A stretch of 64,000 nucleotides of DNA from Tumebacillus lacus (GCF_026410385.1 NZ_JAPMLT010000001.1:744001-808000), one strand, 5' to 3'; positions 1-8,840 are shown, counted from the stretch's first letter. Program-made: numbers and translations. The notes: generated from the letters alone by a model not told the origin.

Positions 1-2
1 TG

Positions 3-407
3 AGTCGCTGGTCCGCCCTGCGCGGCATCCAAGGCGGGCTGCTCCTGATGGCGGCGGGCTTGCTCCTGCTCGGGTCAGCACACGGCTGGGCCCTGTTTGT
101 CGCCAGCGTCGCCGTCTTTGCCGTCGGCATGATGATCGTCGAGCCCGCCTCCTTCGACGTGATCGCAGGCGCAGCCCGGCCGGAGCTCGCCGCATCCTAT
201 TTTGGCTTCTCCGCATTTTCCATGGCGATCGGCGGCGCGGTCGCGCAAGGCTCCGGCGGTTATCTGCTCCAGTACGGCACCGAGATCGGCATGCCCTCTC
301 TGCTCTGGTGGGTGAGCGCAGCGGTGGCGGCGTTGTCAATCCTCGGCATTCAGCGATTGATCACCGATGGAAAAAAAGTGGTTGCACACTCTGAAAAATT
401 CGTTTAA
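3..407 (+). CDS. MFS transporter, C-terminal fragment
   Basis: The reading frame is open from the window edge and ends at 407, so only about 134 C-terminal residues are present. They form three or four hydrophobic segments rich in Ala, Gly, Leu and Val, with a short basic tail. The loop text 'EPASFDVIAGAARPE' and the overall pattern look like the last helices of a 12-TM major facilitator. The substrate cannot be told from this fragment. A promoter for the next transcription unit overlaps its final codons. Confidence 0.6.
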   Translation, partial: SRWSALRGIQGGLLLMAAGLLLLGSAHGWALFVASVAVFAVGMMIVEPASFDVIAGAARPELAASYFGFSAFSMAIGGAVAQGSGGYLLQYGTEIGMPSLLWWVSAAVAALSILGIQRLITDGKKVVAHSEKFV

Positions 408-410
408 GAT
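382..410 (+). promoter_or_regulatory. sigma-A-like promoter for structured RNA / DUF2828
   Basis: TTGCAC at 382-387 and TAAGAT at 405-410 are separated by exactly 17 bp. The predicted start is near 417, ten bases before the closing stem of the structured RNA. The promoter overlaps the 3' end of the MFS gene. Confidence 0.5.
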
Positions 411-426
411 ACATTTCACACACAAC

Positions 427-574
427 GAGAGATCGAAACCAAAGACGCTGCCAGCAACCAACCTCTGAGATCAAGCCGGGTTTCCGGCCTGATGTAAAAA
501 CAGCGTCTTGACCATAGACACGTACAGCCATTTCTCCCTCTAAACTGAGAAGGTGTCTAGTCCTCCGATCTCTC
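427..574 (+). ncRNA. Candidate structured RNA upstream of Ro60-like gene
   Basis: The segment folds into a closed multi-branch structure by eye. A perfect 9-bp stem (427-435 with 566-574, GAGAGATCG/CGATCTCTC) closes the whole unit. Inside it are a perfect 9-bp stem (442-450 with 501-509) capped by a GC-rich hairpin at 470-493, and a 7-bp stem (515-521 with 553-559) capped by a 5-bp hairpin at 532-551. A pyrimidine-rich, U-rich tract follows the closing stem at 574-590. It lies between a promoter and the DUF2828 gene. It could be a Y-RNA-like partner of that protein, or a cis-acting 5' leader. I do not recognise it as any riboswitch class. Confidence 0.55.
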
Positions 575-616
575 TTTCTTTTTCTCTTCTAAATAAAACG
601 CCAGGAGCTGTTGTCT

Positions 617-2058
617 ATGTTGAACTTCCTGAAACATGCGACCTCTCAGACCGTCACAGAAAACGGTGCCATCGCCTCCCGTACCACGCACAGTTCGCTG
701 CTGGATTGGTTCGCCCAAGCGGGCGCGCTGCGCACACGTGATGAACAGGACATCATCCGCTTGTTCTCGCAAGCATGGGCCGATGACCCGTTGCTCGCGC
801 TCAAGTCGCTGTTTTATTTCCGCGACGTGCGCGGCGGTCAGGGTGAGCGGCAGACGTTTCGCACCGTCCTGCGCTACCTGGCGTTGTATCACCTGCATGC
901 TCTTGAACAAAACATCCATCTGATCCCGGTGTACGGCAGATGGGATGATCTCTATATCCTGTTCGGCACTCCGGCGGAGGGAGCGGCCGGTCGATTGATC
1001 ACCGCGCAGTTCACCCAAGACCTCGCCTCCGACGCTCCGTCCCTGCTCGGCAAATGGCTCAAATCGGAAAACACCTCCTCGAAGGAAAGCCGTGCCCTTG
1101 CCCGCCGGACGCGCCAGATCCTCGGCCTCTCCGCCAAGGAGTACCGCCAGAGCCTGAGCCGCCTGCGCGCCCGCATCGGCATCGTCGAGACGACGATGAG
1201 CGAAAGGCGCTGGTCGGACATCGAATACAAATCCCTGCCGTCGCAGGCGGGCTTGAAATACAGGCAGGCGTTTCTGCGTCAAGACAACGAGCGCTACATG
1301 GCCTTCCTCGCGGCGGTCGCGAACGGTGAGAGCAAGATCAACACCGGCGCTCTCTTCCCCTACGAGATCGTCCGTCAAGTGCCGTCGTAGGTCTGCCTGA
1401 GCAAGACGCACCGCTCAATGCGCTGTGGGAAAACCTCCCCGACTACATCGGGGACACAGCGGACGATGCGCTGGCGGTCGTCGACGTATCCGGGAGCATG
1501 ACCGGCCTGCCGATGGATGTCGCCGTCTCCGTCGGTCTGTACTTGGCCGAGCGCAACAAAGGCTTATATCACAACCATTTCCTGACTTTCTCGATGGAAC
1601 CGCAACTGGTCGAGATCACTGGCTCGACGTTCTGCGAGCGGGTGCGCAACATCCAAACGGCCGAGTGGGGCTACAACACCGACATCTTCAAAGTGTTCCA
1701 ACTGGTGTTGCAGACCGCCATCGACAACCAACTCCCGCAGGAGCAGATGATCAAAAAGCTGTTCATCATCTCCGACATGGAGTTTGATCAAGCGGACGCA
1801 TCGGCCGATACCGCCCTGTTCAACCAGATCCGCGAGCTCTATCGCCAGCACGGCTACGACCTGCCGCACCTCGTCTTCTGGAACGTCGACGCCCGCAACA
1901 CCCAGTTTCCGATGACGAAAAACGACGCAGGCGTGCAACTGGTCAGCGGCTGTTCCCCGACGCTGTTCACCCATCTGATGAAAGGCGAGCATGTCTCCGC
2001 CTTCGACCTGATGCTGGAAGTGCTGAACAGCCCGCGTTATGAGGCCGTGCACCTGTAA
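617..2058 (+). pseudogene. DUF2828 / TROVE-like vWA protein, frameshifted
   Basis: Two frames together encode about 480 residues of a DUF2828-type protein. The first frame (617-1390) has the family's helical segment, with RDVRGGQGER and YGRWDD. It then runs out of frame. The second frame continues the homology from roughly 1381 and contains the vWA MIDAS motif DVSGSM just before 1500. The frames overlap between 1330 and 1390, so a single -1 shift joins them. I see no classical slippery heptamer, so a mutation or base-call error is more likely than programmed shifting. The start is ATG 617, with AGGAG nine bases upstream; TTG 611 is too close to it. DUF2828 resembles Ro60/TROVE proteins in having an alpha-helical domain plus vWA. 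An RNA-binding role is inference. Confidence 0.75.
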
Positions 2059-2120
2059 ACAAGCAATCGACCCGATATCCGCATTTGCATATAGATATCA
2101 AACCTTGCTATAGGGAAAAT

Positions 2121-2143
2121 CCGGTTCCTTTATTGGAAACCGG
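2121..2143. terminator. First of two tandem hairpins
   Basis: CCGGTTCC pairs with GGAAACCGG around a short A/T loop with one bulge. It is nearly the same in sequence as the hairpin that follows and lies between the convergent DUF2828 and ribH genes. Confidence 0.4.
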
Positions 2144-2156
2144 GCCTTGCCAAAAG

Positions 2157-2193
2157 AAAACCCGGTTCCTTCTTGGGAAGGACCGGGTTTTCT
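2157..2193. terminator. Bidirectional terminator, DUF2828 / ribH
   Basis: AAAACCCGGT(T)CCTTC pairs with GAAGG(A)CCGGGTTTT around loop TTGG. The U-tract exists on both strands, so it can end both converging transcripts. Confidence 0.75.
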
Positions 2194-2209
2194 GTTCCTT
2201 TACTCCTGA

Positions 2210-2677
2210 TCAGGAGAACTGCTTGCCGAGGTTGCCCATCTCAATCGCCGTGACGGCCGCTTCCCAGCCTTTGTTGCCCGCTTTGGTGCCTGCGCGTTCG
2301 ATCGCTTGCTCGATGGTGTCGACCGTCAGGACGCCGAACACAGTCGGCACGCCGGTGTCGAGGTTGATGCGGGAGACGCCTTTTGCCACTTCGGAGCAAA
2401 CGTAGTCAAAGTGCGGGGTCGACCCGCGAATGACCGCGCCGAGCGTGACGACCGCGTCGTATTTGCCAGATGCCGCCATCTTTTTCGCGATCAACGGGAT
2501 CTCAAACGCGCCCGGCACCCACGCCACGTCCACATCGTCTTCCTCCACGCCGTGACGCTTAAACGAGTCCAGCGCGCCGTCGAGCAGACGGCCGCCGATG
2601 AAATCGTTAAAACGGCCGACGACCACGCCGATCTTTAACCCGGTGCCAATCAGATTGCCTTCGATAAATTTAGCCAT
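2210..2677 (-). CDS. ribH: 6,7-dimethyl-8-ribityllumazine synthase
   Basis: This is a full-length, 155-residue lumazine synthase. It condenses 5-amino-6-ribitylamino-uracil with 3,4-dihydroxy-2-butanone 4-phosphate, the penultimate step of riboflavin synthesis, and in the family forms icosahedral or pentameric shells in the cytoplasm. Family motifs visible are VGRFNDFI near the N-terminus, [23 protein letters not shown] with the conserved His, and VFGVLTVDT. The start ATG has GGAGGGG eight bases upstream. It is the last gene of the rib operon and is followed by a strong bidirectional terminator. Confidence 0.95.
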   Translation of the reverse strand: MAKFIEGNLIGTGLKIGVVVGRFNDFIGGRLLDGALDSFKRHGVEEDDVDVAWVPGAFEIPLIAKKMAASGKYDAVVTLGAVIRGSTPHFDYVCSEVAKGVSRINLDTGVPTVFGVLTVDTIEQAIERAGTKAGNKGWEAAVTAIEMGNLGKQFS

Positions 2678-2694
2678 TGTCAGAACCCCTCCAA

Positions 2695-3849
2695 TTAAAT
2701 CGAAATCGCGACGTGGCGATCCGTATCTTTTACAGTCAGCGGCACAGTCTCGACGATCTCAAGGCCATACCCTTCCAAGCCGCGGAATTTGCGCGGGTTG
2801 TTGCTGAGCAGGCGCATCTTGCGAACGCCGAGGTCGCGTAAGATCTGCGCGCCAAGGCCGTAGTCGGCCGACGCTTGCGGCTTGTCCGGCGCGGCCTCGT
2901 TTGCGCACTCTTTTTCCTTGTACATCTTCAGCTTGTCGATCAGGCCGCCTCGCGCCTTTCCCGAGGCGGAGTTGCGGATGTGCAGCAGCACGCCGCTTCC
3001 GTTTTCTTCGATCTCGCGCATCGCGGCATGCAGTTGCGCGCCGCAGTTGCATTTTTTCGAGCCGAAGATATCGCCGAGCACACATTCGTTGCGCACGCGC
3101 ACCAACACCGGCGACTCCGGGTCGATCTCGCCTTTGACAAACGCGACATGCTCGCTGTCATCGAGCGAGTTGGTGTACACGTGCACGTCGAACGTGCCAA
3201 AGTCGGTCGGCAGTTCGGCCGACGCCGCCCGCTCGACCAGCTTTTCGCGGTCTTTGCGGTACTCGATCAACGCTTCGATGGTGATCATTTTCAAATCATG
3301 CTCGCGGGCGATCTCCACGAGGTCCGGGACGCGGGCCATCGTGCCGTCCGGCTTGAGCACTTCGCAGATCACGCCCGCCGGATAGGAACCGGCAAGGCGG
3401 GCCAGATCGACAGCCGCTTCCGTGTGCCCGGCGCGGCGCAGCACGCCGCCGTCGCGGGCGATCAGCGGGAAGATGTGCCCCGGCTTGCGAAACCCGTCCA
3501 CCGGCGTCGCGTCGCTGATCAGCGCCTGTACCGTCACCGCCCGCTCATGAGCGGAGATGCCGGTCGTCGTGCCTTCCAGCGCATCGACCGACACGGTGAA
3601 CGCCGTGCCGTGCTGGTCCGTATTGTGCGTCACCATCGGGGCGAGTTGGAGCTCTGCCGCCCGCTGCTCCGTGATCGGCACGCAGACGAGGCCGCGCCCG
3701 TGCGTGATCATAAAGTTGATCGTCTGCGCGGTCGTCTTGTCGGCGAGGGAGATAAAGTCGCCCTCGTTCTCGCGGTCTTCATCGTCACAGACGATGATCA
3801 CCTTTCCCTGCTTCAGGTCTTCTATCGCTGCTTCCACCGTATGAAACAT
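2695..3849 (-). CDS. ribBA: DHBP synthase fused to degenerate GTP cyclohydrolase II domain
   Basis: A 384-residue protein laid out like RibBA. Residues 1-200 are an intact 3,4-dihydroxy-2-butanone-4-phosphate synthase domain: the acidic [10 protein letters not shown] starts at residue 22 and GHTEAAVDL at 141. Residues 205-384 match GTP cyclohydrolase II. The zinc cysteines are kept (Cys256, Cys267, Cys269), as is the Tyr near 310. The usual QEGRGIGL...GLDTVEANxxLG...DLRDYG segment is replaced at 292-331 by a shorter, unrelated stretch. The residues aligned with E. coli Asp126 and the catalytic Arg128 are Ala326 and Ala328. The frame is unbroken and the C-terminal RLLSNNPRK region is normal, so this is not a frameshift. 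The DHBP activity is credible; the cyclohydrolase activity is doubtful. Confidence 0.9.
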   Translation of the reverse strand: MFHTVEAAIEDLKQGKVIIVCDDEDRENEGDFISLADKTTAQTINFMITHGRGLVCVPITEQRAAELQLAPMVTHNTDQHGTAFTVSVDALEGTTTGISAHERAVTVQALISDATPVDGFRKPGHIFPLIARDGGVLRRAGHTEAAVDLARLAGSYPAGVICEVLKPDGTMARVPDLVEIAREHDLKMITIEALIEYRKDREKLVERAASAELPTDFGTFDVHVYTNSLDDSEHVAFVKGEIDPESPVLVRVRNECVLGDIFGSKKCNCGAQLHAAMREIEENGSGVLLHIRNSASGKARGGLIDKLKMYKEKECANEAAPDKPQASADYGLGAQILRDLGVRKMRLLSNNPRKFRGLEGYGLEIVETVPLTVKDTDRHVAISI

Positions 3850-3879
3850 CCGGTCGATCCCCTCTCGTAAATGATCCCC

Positions 3880-4536
3880 TTATGCAAATCCGTTTTGGCG
3901 CAAAAAGTCCAGACTCACGGAGCTTTTTCCTCTCGTCTGACCCGGCAGATAAGGACCGAGCAGCTTTTCGACATATTTGCCGATGATGTCGCATTCCAAA
4001 TTGACCTGCGAGCCGACGCGACGGTGACGAAGCACCGTGATCTGCCACGTGTGCGGGATCACCGTCACCCGAAACGAATCGCTGTCCACGTCCATCACCG
4101 TCAGCGACACGCCGTCGATCGTGATCGAGCCTTTTTCCACCACATAGCGCAGCACCTCCGGGGGAGCTGCGATCCGCACCACCTTGGCGATGTCCTCTTC
4201 ACCGATGGAGACGATGCGGCCGACGCCGTCGACGTGCCCCGATACGATATGACCGCCAAAGCGCTGCCCCATCGCCATCGCCCGTTCGAGGTTGATCGGT
4301 GCGCCCGCTTTCAGCTCATGGAGCGTCGTTTTGCGCATCGTCTCCGGCACCGCGTCGACGGTGAACGAGTGGGCATTGAAATGCGTCACCGTCAGGCAGA
4401 TGCCGTTGCAGGCGATGCTGTCGCCGAGCGCCACACCTTCCAACACGGTGGACGAGCCTATCGTCAAATGAATCGCGTTGCCGGCCGGACGGATCTCTTT
4501 GACCGTCCCGACCTCTTCCACCAATCCGGTAAACAT
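3880..4536 (-). CDS. ribE: Riboflavin synthase alpha subunit
   Basis: A 218-residue protein starting MFTGLVEE. It has the two tandem lumazine-binding repeats typical of the alpha subunit, each with a GDSIACNGICLTV- or KGSITIDGVSLTV-type strand. It dismutates two lumazines to riboflavin plus the diamino-uracil precursor. AGGAGG lies upstream of the ATG, and the gene begins 7 bases after ribD ends, so the two are co-transcribed. The length is normal for the family. Confidence 0.95.
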   Translation of the reverse strand: MFTGLVEEVGTVKEIRPAGNAIHLTIGSSTVLEGVALGDSIACNGICLTVTHFNAHSFTVDAVPETMRKTTLHELKAGAPINLERAMAMGQRFGGHIVSGHVDGVGRIVSIGEEDIAKVVRIAAPPEVLRYVVEKGSITIDGVSLTVMDVDSDSFRVTVIPHTWQITVLRHRRVGSQVNLECDIIGKYVEKLLGPYLPGQTRGKSSVSLDFLRQNGFA

Positions 4537-4543
4537 TCGGTTT

Positions 4544-5650
4544 CTAGTCCTCCTTCAGCCGCGCCGGATAGCCGATCACGCACAGATCCTCGCCGACCGT
4601 CTCCACTCGCAGATCGGTCAGCGTCACCGCCTCGGCCATTTTGGCAAACCCGTCCCCGCCGTACGGTGTCGGGGCGGACAGACCTCCGATCAGCTTGGGC
4701 GCGATGTACGACACGACCTGATCGATCAGCCCCTCCGTGAGAAACGCGCCGTTGACCTGTGCCCCGCCCTCGACGAGCAGATGGGTGATCCCTTTGGGGT
4801 ACAATGCGTCGAGCGTCGCTTCCAGATCGAGCCGGCCGTCGCGCTCCGGCACGCGGATCAGTTCCACGCCCCGCTCTTGCAACCGGGCCGCCTTGGCCGG
4901 GTCCGCTTCTTCACCGATCACGATCCACGTCGGTGCGACGCTCGTGTCGAGCACCTTCGCCGTCTCCTCGATGCGCAGGCGTCGGTCGAGCACGACGCGG
5001 ATCGGATTTCGCCCGCCGCCCTCCGGCAGCCGCGTGGTCAGTTCCGGGTCGTCGGCCAGCACCGTGCCGATGCCGACCAAAATGCCGTCCACCTCGTCGC
5101 GCAGCCGATGAACACTCGCTCTGGCCGCCTCGCCTGTGATCCAGCGCGAGTCGCCGGTGTGCGCGGCGATCTTGCCGTCGAGCGTCATCGCCGTCTTGAC
5201 CACAACAAACGGACGCTGTTTCACGATATTCTTTATAAATCGTTCGTTCAGTCGAAGCGCTTCCTGTTCCAGCACCCCGACGACGACCTCGATGCCTGCT
5301 TGTTGTAAGAGATTGATCCCGCGGCCGGCCACCAGCGGGTTGGGATCTTGCATCGCCACCACCACGCGCTTCACCTTCGAGCGCACGACGAGCTCCGCAC
5401 ACGGCGGCGTCCGTCCGTGATGGGAGCAAGGCTCCAGCGTCACGTAGAGCGTCGAACCCTCCGCCGCGTCGCCCGCCATCCGAAACGCGTGGACTTCCGC
5501 GTGCGGTTCGCCCGCTTTCAGATGCGCGCCTTGTCCGATGATCCGGCCGTCTTTGACAATGACAGCACCTACCAGGGGATTCGGGTTGGTTCTTCCTTTG
5601 GCCATCGCAGCCAGGTTCAGTGCCAACTGCATGTAGTGTTGATCGTTCAA
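4544..5650 (-). CDS. ribD: Bifunctional riboflavin deaminase/reductase
   Basis: A 368-residue RibD. The N-terminal deaminase domain has the zinc motifs HAEVHAF and PCSHHGRTPPC. The C-terminal domain is the 5-amino-6-(5-phosphoribosylamino)uracil reductase, with KTAMTLDGKIA, SRWITG and LLVEGGAQVN. It carries out the second and third steps of riboflavin synthesis. I place the start at TTG 5650, because GGGAGGTGG sits five bases upstream and the protein then begins MNDQHYMQLALNLA, as in the family. Reading further upstream would cross the riboswitch terminator. It is the first gene of the rib operon. Confidence 0.93.
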   Translation of the reverse strand: MNDQHYMQLALNLAAMAKGRTNPNPLVGAVIVKDGRIIGQGAHLKAGEPHAEVHAFRMAGDAAEGSTLYVTLEPCSHHGRTPPCAELVVRSKVKRVVVAMQDPNPLVAGRGINLLQQAGIEVVVGVLEQEALRLNERFIKNIVKQRPFVVVKTAMTLDGKIAAHTGDSRWITGEAARASVHRLRDEVDGILVGIGTVLADDPELTTRLPEGGGRNPIRVVLDRRLRIEETAKVLDTSVAPTWIVIGEEADPAKAARLQERGVELIRVPERDGRLDLEATLDALYPKGITHLLVEGGAQVNGAFLTEGLIDQVVSYIAPKLIGGLSAPTPYGGDGFAKMAEAVTLTDLRVETVGEDLCVIGYPARLKED

Positions 5651-5682
5651 CGAATCCACCTCCCAGATGTTTGTCTGCACCA

Positions 5683-5722
5683 AACAAAAAACGCCCGAAG
5701 TCAAGAAACTGACTTCAGGGCG
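5683..5722 (-). terminator. Riboswitch expression-platform terminator
   Basis: On the minus strand CGCCCTGAAGTCA pairs with TGACTTCGGGCG around a short loop, then a T-tract follows. It lies between the FMN aptamer and ribD, as expected for an FMN riboswitch that controls transcription termination. Confidence 0.85.
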
Positions 5723-5829
5723 CGAGTTTGCTGCATCATGTTGGCGGATAACACAAATGAAGGGGATGTGACCATGCGCTTTAATCAAACAAAGCACAGG
5801 GACAATCCCGTTATCCGCACGTATGAGTT

Positions 5830-5996
5830 CCTTCTACCATCCGGACTATACCGTCGGTACCGGATTCGCACCGGTTCCTGCTCCCTGCAAAAGGGGGCTC
5901 GCGGACTTAGCCCTCTCCAGAACAGAGAGTTCATCACCGCCGGTCGGGAATTGGCCGTTTCCAGTAACGAAAACGCCTCACCCTGCCCTGAAGGAT
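5830..5996 (-). promoter_or_regulatory. FMN (RFN) riboswitch
   Basis: Read on the minus strand the region holds the conserved RFN blocks in order: CTTCAGGGCAGGGTG, CCCGACCGGCGGTGAT, GTCCGCGAGC, CCGGTGCGAATCCGGTACC, GACGGTATAGTCCGGATGG and a closing AGAAGG. It should bind flavin mononucleotide and shut off the ribD-ribE-ribBA-ribH operon through the terminator at 5683-5722. Confidence 0.95.
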
Positions 5997-6072
5997 ATGT
6001 CATTGTTCCTGTAAGTATAGTTTCTTTTGCCGCATTCTGTAAAGTGAAAACTTGTACAAACTCCCCAAACGA

Positions 6073-7419
6073 TCAACCGACGTACAGATTGCCGTCCGGA
6101 TAGCGCACATTTCCTTTATCCTGCGAGCGGGCTGCGAGCGCCAATGCGATCGTCAGCGGACCGAGACGCCCGATGTACATCATCGCGAGGATCACACACT
6201 CGCCGACCGGCGACAGAGTCGGAGTCAAATTGGCCGACAGACCGGTGGTGGACGCAGCCGAGACGACTTCAAACAGCAGGGAAAGGAACGGTTTCTGTTC
6301 CGTGATCGTCAGGATGAACGTCGCAAACACCACGATCATCGTAAACATGACGGCGATCACCAACGCCTTATAGATGAGGCGAGGCGCGATGGAGCGTTTG
6401 AAGATGACCGTCTGTTCCTTGTTCGAGATCACCGTCCAGATGTACAGCAGGATCACAAACGCCGTCACCGTTTTCAACCCGCCTGCGGTCGAGCCCGATC
6501 CGCCGCCGATGAACATCAATAAGACCGTCCAGAGCTTGCTGGAGTCTGTCGCCGCTTCGTAGTTGATCGCCGCATAACCTGCCGTCCGGGCAACCGTCGA
6601 CGAAAACGCCGAACCGAGCCATTTGTCCCCTTCGGACAGCGTGCCGAGCGTCTGCTGATTGCCGCTCTCCAAGCCATAGTAGACGAGCGTGCCGACCACG
6701 AGCAGCACCACCGTCGCGATGATGACGAGTTTGGTGTGCAACGAGACGCGGTCGCGTTTCGTGATCTTGCGGCCGATGTCAACGAGCACCGTAAAGCCGA
6801 GGCCGCCGATGACGATCAAGCACATGAGCGGCACCAATACCGTGGGATCACCCACATAATCGGACACGCTTTTGAAATCGCCAAACAGGTCAAACCCTGC
6901 GTTGCAAAATGCTGAGATGGCATGAAAGATCCCAAAATAGATCGCGCGGCCCATCGGCATCTCCGACGAAAATCGGATCGCCAGCAACGCCGCAAAGACC
7001 AACTCAATCGCCACCGTGATCAACACCACATTGCGAGTGAGCCGAATCAGCCCTTCCAGAGACGTCACGTTGAGCGACTGCTGAATCAACAGCCGTTCCT
7101 TCAGTCCGATCTTTTTCCCTGTAAAGATTGTAACAAACGTCGCCACGGTCATGAACCCAAGACCGCCGATCTGAATCAAGGAGATGATGACGATCTCGCC
7201 AAACTTTGAAAAATACGTACCCGTATCTACGACTACGAGACCGGTCACACAAACGGCGGACGTAGCAGTAAACAAAGCATCCAGAAACGGCAACTTTTCC
7301 CCGCTCTCCGATGCAATCGGGAGCGACAGCAGAATGCCGCCGATAAAGATCAAGAGTGCGAAGCCGAATACCAAAATCCTCGCTGGCGTCATAAACCGCC
7401 CTATTTTCCAAGTTTGCAT
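6073..7419 (-). CDS. ktrB: Ktr/Trk-type potassium uptake channel subunit
   Basis: A 448-residue membrane protein of the TrkH/KtrB superfamily, which imports K+ coupled to Na+ or the membrane potential. The four pore-loop repeats are recognisable: TSAVCVTGL, AFCNAGFD, ARTAGYAAI and SAASTTGLS, each carrying the filter glycine. Its length matches KtrB rather than the longer TrkH. The ATG is preceded by a G-rich Shine-Dalgarno sequence. No KtrA-type regulatory subunit gene lies beside it, so the partner must be elsewhere. I saw no c-di-AMP riboswitch in the short 5' region. Confidence 0.88.
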   Translation of the reverse strand: MQTWKIGRFMTPARILVFGFALLIFIGGILLSLPIASESGEKLPFLDALFTATSAVCVTGLVVVDTGTYFSKFGEIVIISLIQIGGLGFMTVATFVTIFTGKKIGLKERLLIQQSLNVTSLEGLIRLTRNVVLITVAIELVFAALLAIRFSSEMPMGRAIYFGIFHAISAFCNAGFDLFGDFKSVSDYVGDPTVLVPLMCLIVIGGLGFTVLVDIGRKITKRDRVSLHTKLVIIATVVLLVVGTLVYYGLESGNQQTLGTLSEGDKWLGSAFSSTVARTAGYAAINYEAATDSSKLWTVLLMFIGGGSGSTAGGLKTVTAFVILLYIWTVISNKEQTVIFKRSIAPRLIYKALVIAVMFTMIVVFATFILTITEQKPFLSLLFEVVSAASTTGLSANLTPTLSPVGECVILAMMYIGRLGPLTIALALAARSQDKGNVRYPDGNLYVG

Positions 7420-7506
7420 AGCCCATCCCCCAACTTCGAAGCAATAAGGAAGAATATACCGTGTTCCGCGACACCCCGCAACCCTCTTTTCGGTAAATGA
7501 CTAACT

Positions 7507-7535
7507 TTGCAGGATCAAAACCGCTGTACTAGAAT
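7507..7535 (+). promoter_or_regulatory. sigma-A-like promoter for D,D-carboxypeptidase
   Basis: TTGCAG at 7507-7512 and TAGAAT at 7530-7535, 17 bp apart, about 50 bp upstream of the coding start. Confidence 0.45.
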
Positions 7536-7586
7536 ATACAATAAGTACGTACAGCGACGAACCACTACAAGTCCGGAGTGAAGACA

Positions 7587-8840
7587 ATGAACAACTATTT
7601 CTATAAATCACTGTCTTGGCTGCTGGCCATGACGCTCTGTCTGACCGTTAGTCTATCCCAAACACAAGCAGCCGATGACAATAATTTCCCCGCCCCTCCC
7701 TTCGACTCTTTGCAAGCGAAAGGAGCCGTGCTGCTGGACATGCAGTCGGGCGAAGTGCTATACGGGCAAAACCCGGATGAAAAGCTCTACCCGGCCAGCA
7801 TCACCAAGATCATGACCGCGATCCTCGCTTTGGAAAAGGGCGACCTGACCGCCCCGGTCAATACTTCCAAGCTCGCCCGCGAGCAAGAGGGCAACCGCAT
7901 TTACCTGGAATACGACGAAGTCCAGCCGCTGGAAAAGATCCTCTACGGCCTGATGCTCAACTCCGGCAACGACGCCGCCGTCGCCGTCGCCGAACACATC
8001 GGCGGCTCGGTCGAAGCGTTTGCTGGGATGATGAACGACAAAGCGGCGGAGCTCGGGATGACAAACACCCACTTCGTCACGCCGAGCGGCCTGCACGACG
8101 ACAACCACTACACCACGCCGCGCGACATGGCCTTGCTCTCCGCCTACGCCATGAAAAACGGCACCTTCCGCAAGATCGTCGCCACCGAGGAACTCCCTTG
8201 GGACGGTCTCGTCTGGGATTCGCTGCTCGTCAACCTCAACTCGATGCTCTGGAACTACGAAGGCGCGACCGGGCTCAAGACCGGCTTCACCGACCAAGCG
8301 CAGCAGACGATCAGCGTCTCCGCCAAACGCGGCGACCGGGAGATCGTCGCCGTGCTGATGGGCGTCGAGAACCGGATGCAGGTGCGGCTGGAATCAACCA
8401 AGCTACTCGACTACGGATTTGACTCCTTCACCACCGAGCGGGTCGCAAGGTCCGGTGACACGCTGCAGACGTATGCTGCCGAAACGGCTGAAGCCCCCTT
8501 AATCGATGCCAAGGTCGAGCAGGACGTCTACGTGACCACAGGCAGGGACAGCGGAGCCAAGGTCGAACGCGAGATTCAGTTGCACCCGCCGACCGCCCCC
8601 TATGCCAAAGGCACAAAGGTCGGCACCGCCGTGTGGAAGATCGACGGTCAGACGGTGGCCGAGGCTCCTCTTTACGCCTCCCGCGACGTGTTCCCGCCCG
8701 CCACGCTGCTCAGCGCGACGACCGGCCCGAGCAACCTGCTGTTCGCGATCCCGCTCGCGTTGATCGCGCTGATCGGCTGGTTCCTGCTTCGCATGCGCCG
8801 CACACGCCGCCGGCCGCCGTTCCAAAACCGCTACAACTGA
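7587..8840 (+). CDS. D-alanyl-D-alanine carboxypeptidase (PBP5/DacF family)
   Basis: A 417-residue secreted S11 peptidase that trims the terminal D-Ala of peptidoglycan pentapeptides. There is a signal peptide at 1-29 (cleavage near TQA-AD). The three active-site motifs are SITK (71-74), SGN (126-128) and KTG (231-233). A C-terminal beta domain is followed by a hydrophobic helix and the basic tail RMRRTRRR, so it is probably anchored in the membrane with the enzyme outside. ATG 7587 is chosen because CCGGAG lies eight bases upstream; GTG 7578 overlaps that Shine-Dalgarno sequence. It is a second family member besides the one at 42653-43867, which sits in the dacF context. Confidence 0.9.
   Translation: MNNYFYKSLSWLLAMTLCLTVSLSQTQAADDNNFPAPPFDSLQAKGAVLLDMQSGEVLYGQNPDEKLYPASITKIMTAILALEKGDLTAPVNTSKLAREQEGNRIYLEYDEVQPLEKILYGLMLNSGNDAAVAVAEHIGGSVEAFAGMMNDKAAELGMTNTHFVTPSGLHDDNHYTTPRDMALLSAYAMKNGTFRKIVATEELPWDGLVWDSLLVNLNSMLWNYEGATGLKTGFTDQAQQTISVSAKRGDREIVAVLMGVENRMQVRLESTKLLDYGFDSFTTERVARSGDTLQTYAAETAEAPLIDAKVEQDVYVTTGRDSGAKVEREIQLHPPTAPYAKGTKVGTAVWKIDGQTVAEAPLYASRDVFPPATLLSATTGPSNLLFAIPLALIALIGWFLLRMRRTRRRPPFQNRYN

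Noticed and set aside
1370-1390. Programmed -1 frameshift in the DUF2828 gene
   Set aside because: No X-XXY-YYZ slippery heptamer or obvious stimulatory hairpin was found at the junction, so mutation or sequencing error is the simpler reading.
6052-7209. Arg/His-rich plus-strand frames across ktrB
   Set aside because: They are shadows of ktrB with no ribosome-binding site and no recognisable domain.
7420-7577. c-di-AMP (ydaO) riboswitch controlling ktrB
   Set aside because: The divergent gap is only about 160 bp and shows none of the conserved ydaO blocks.
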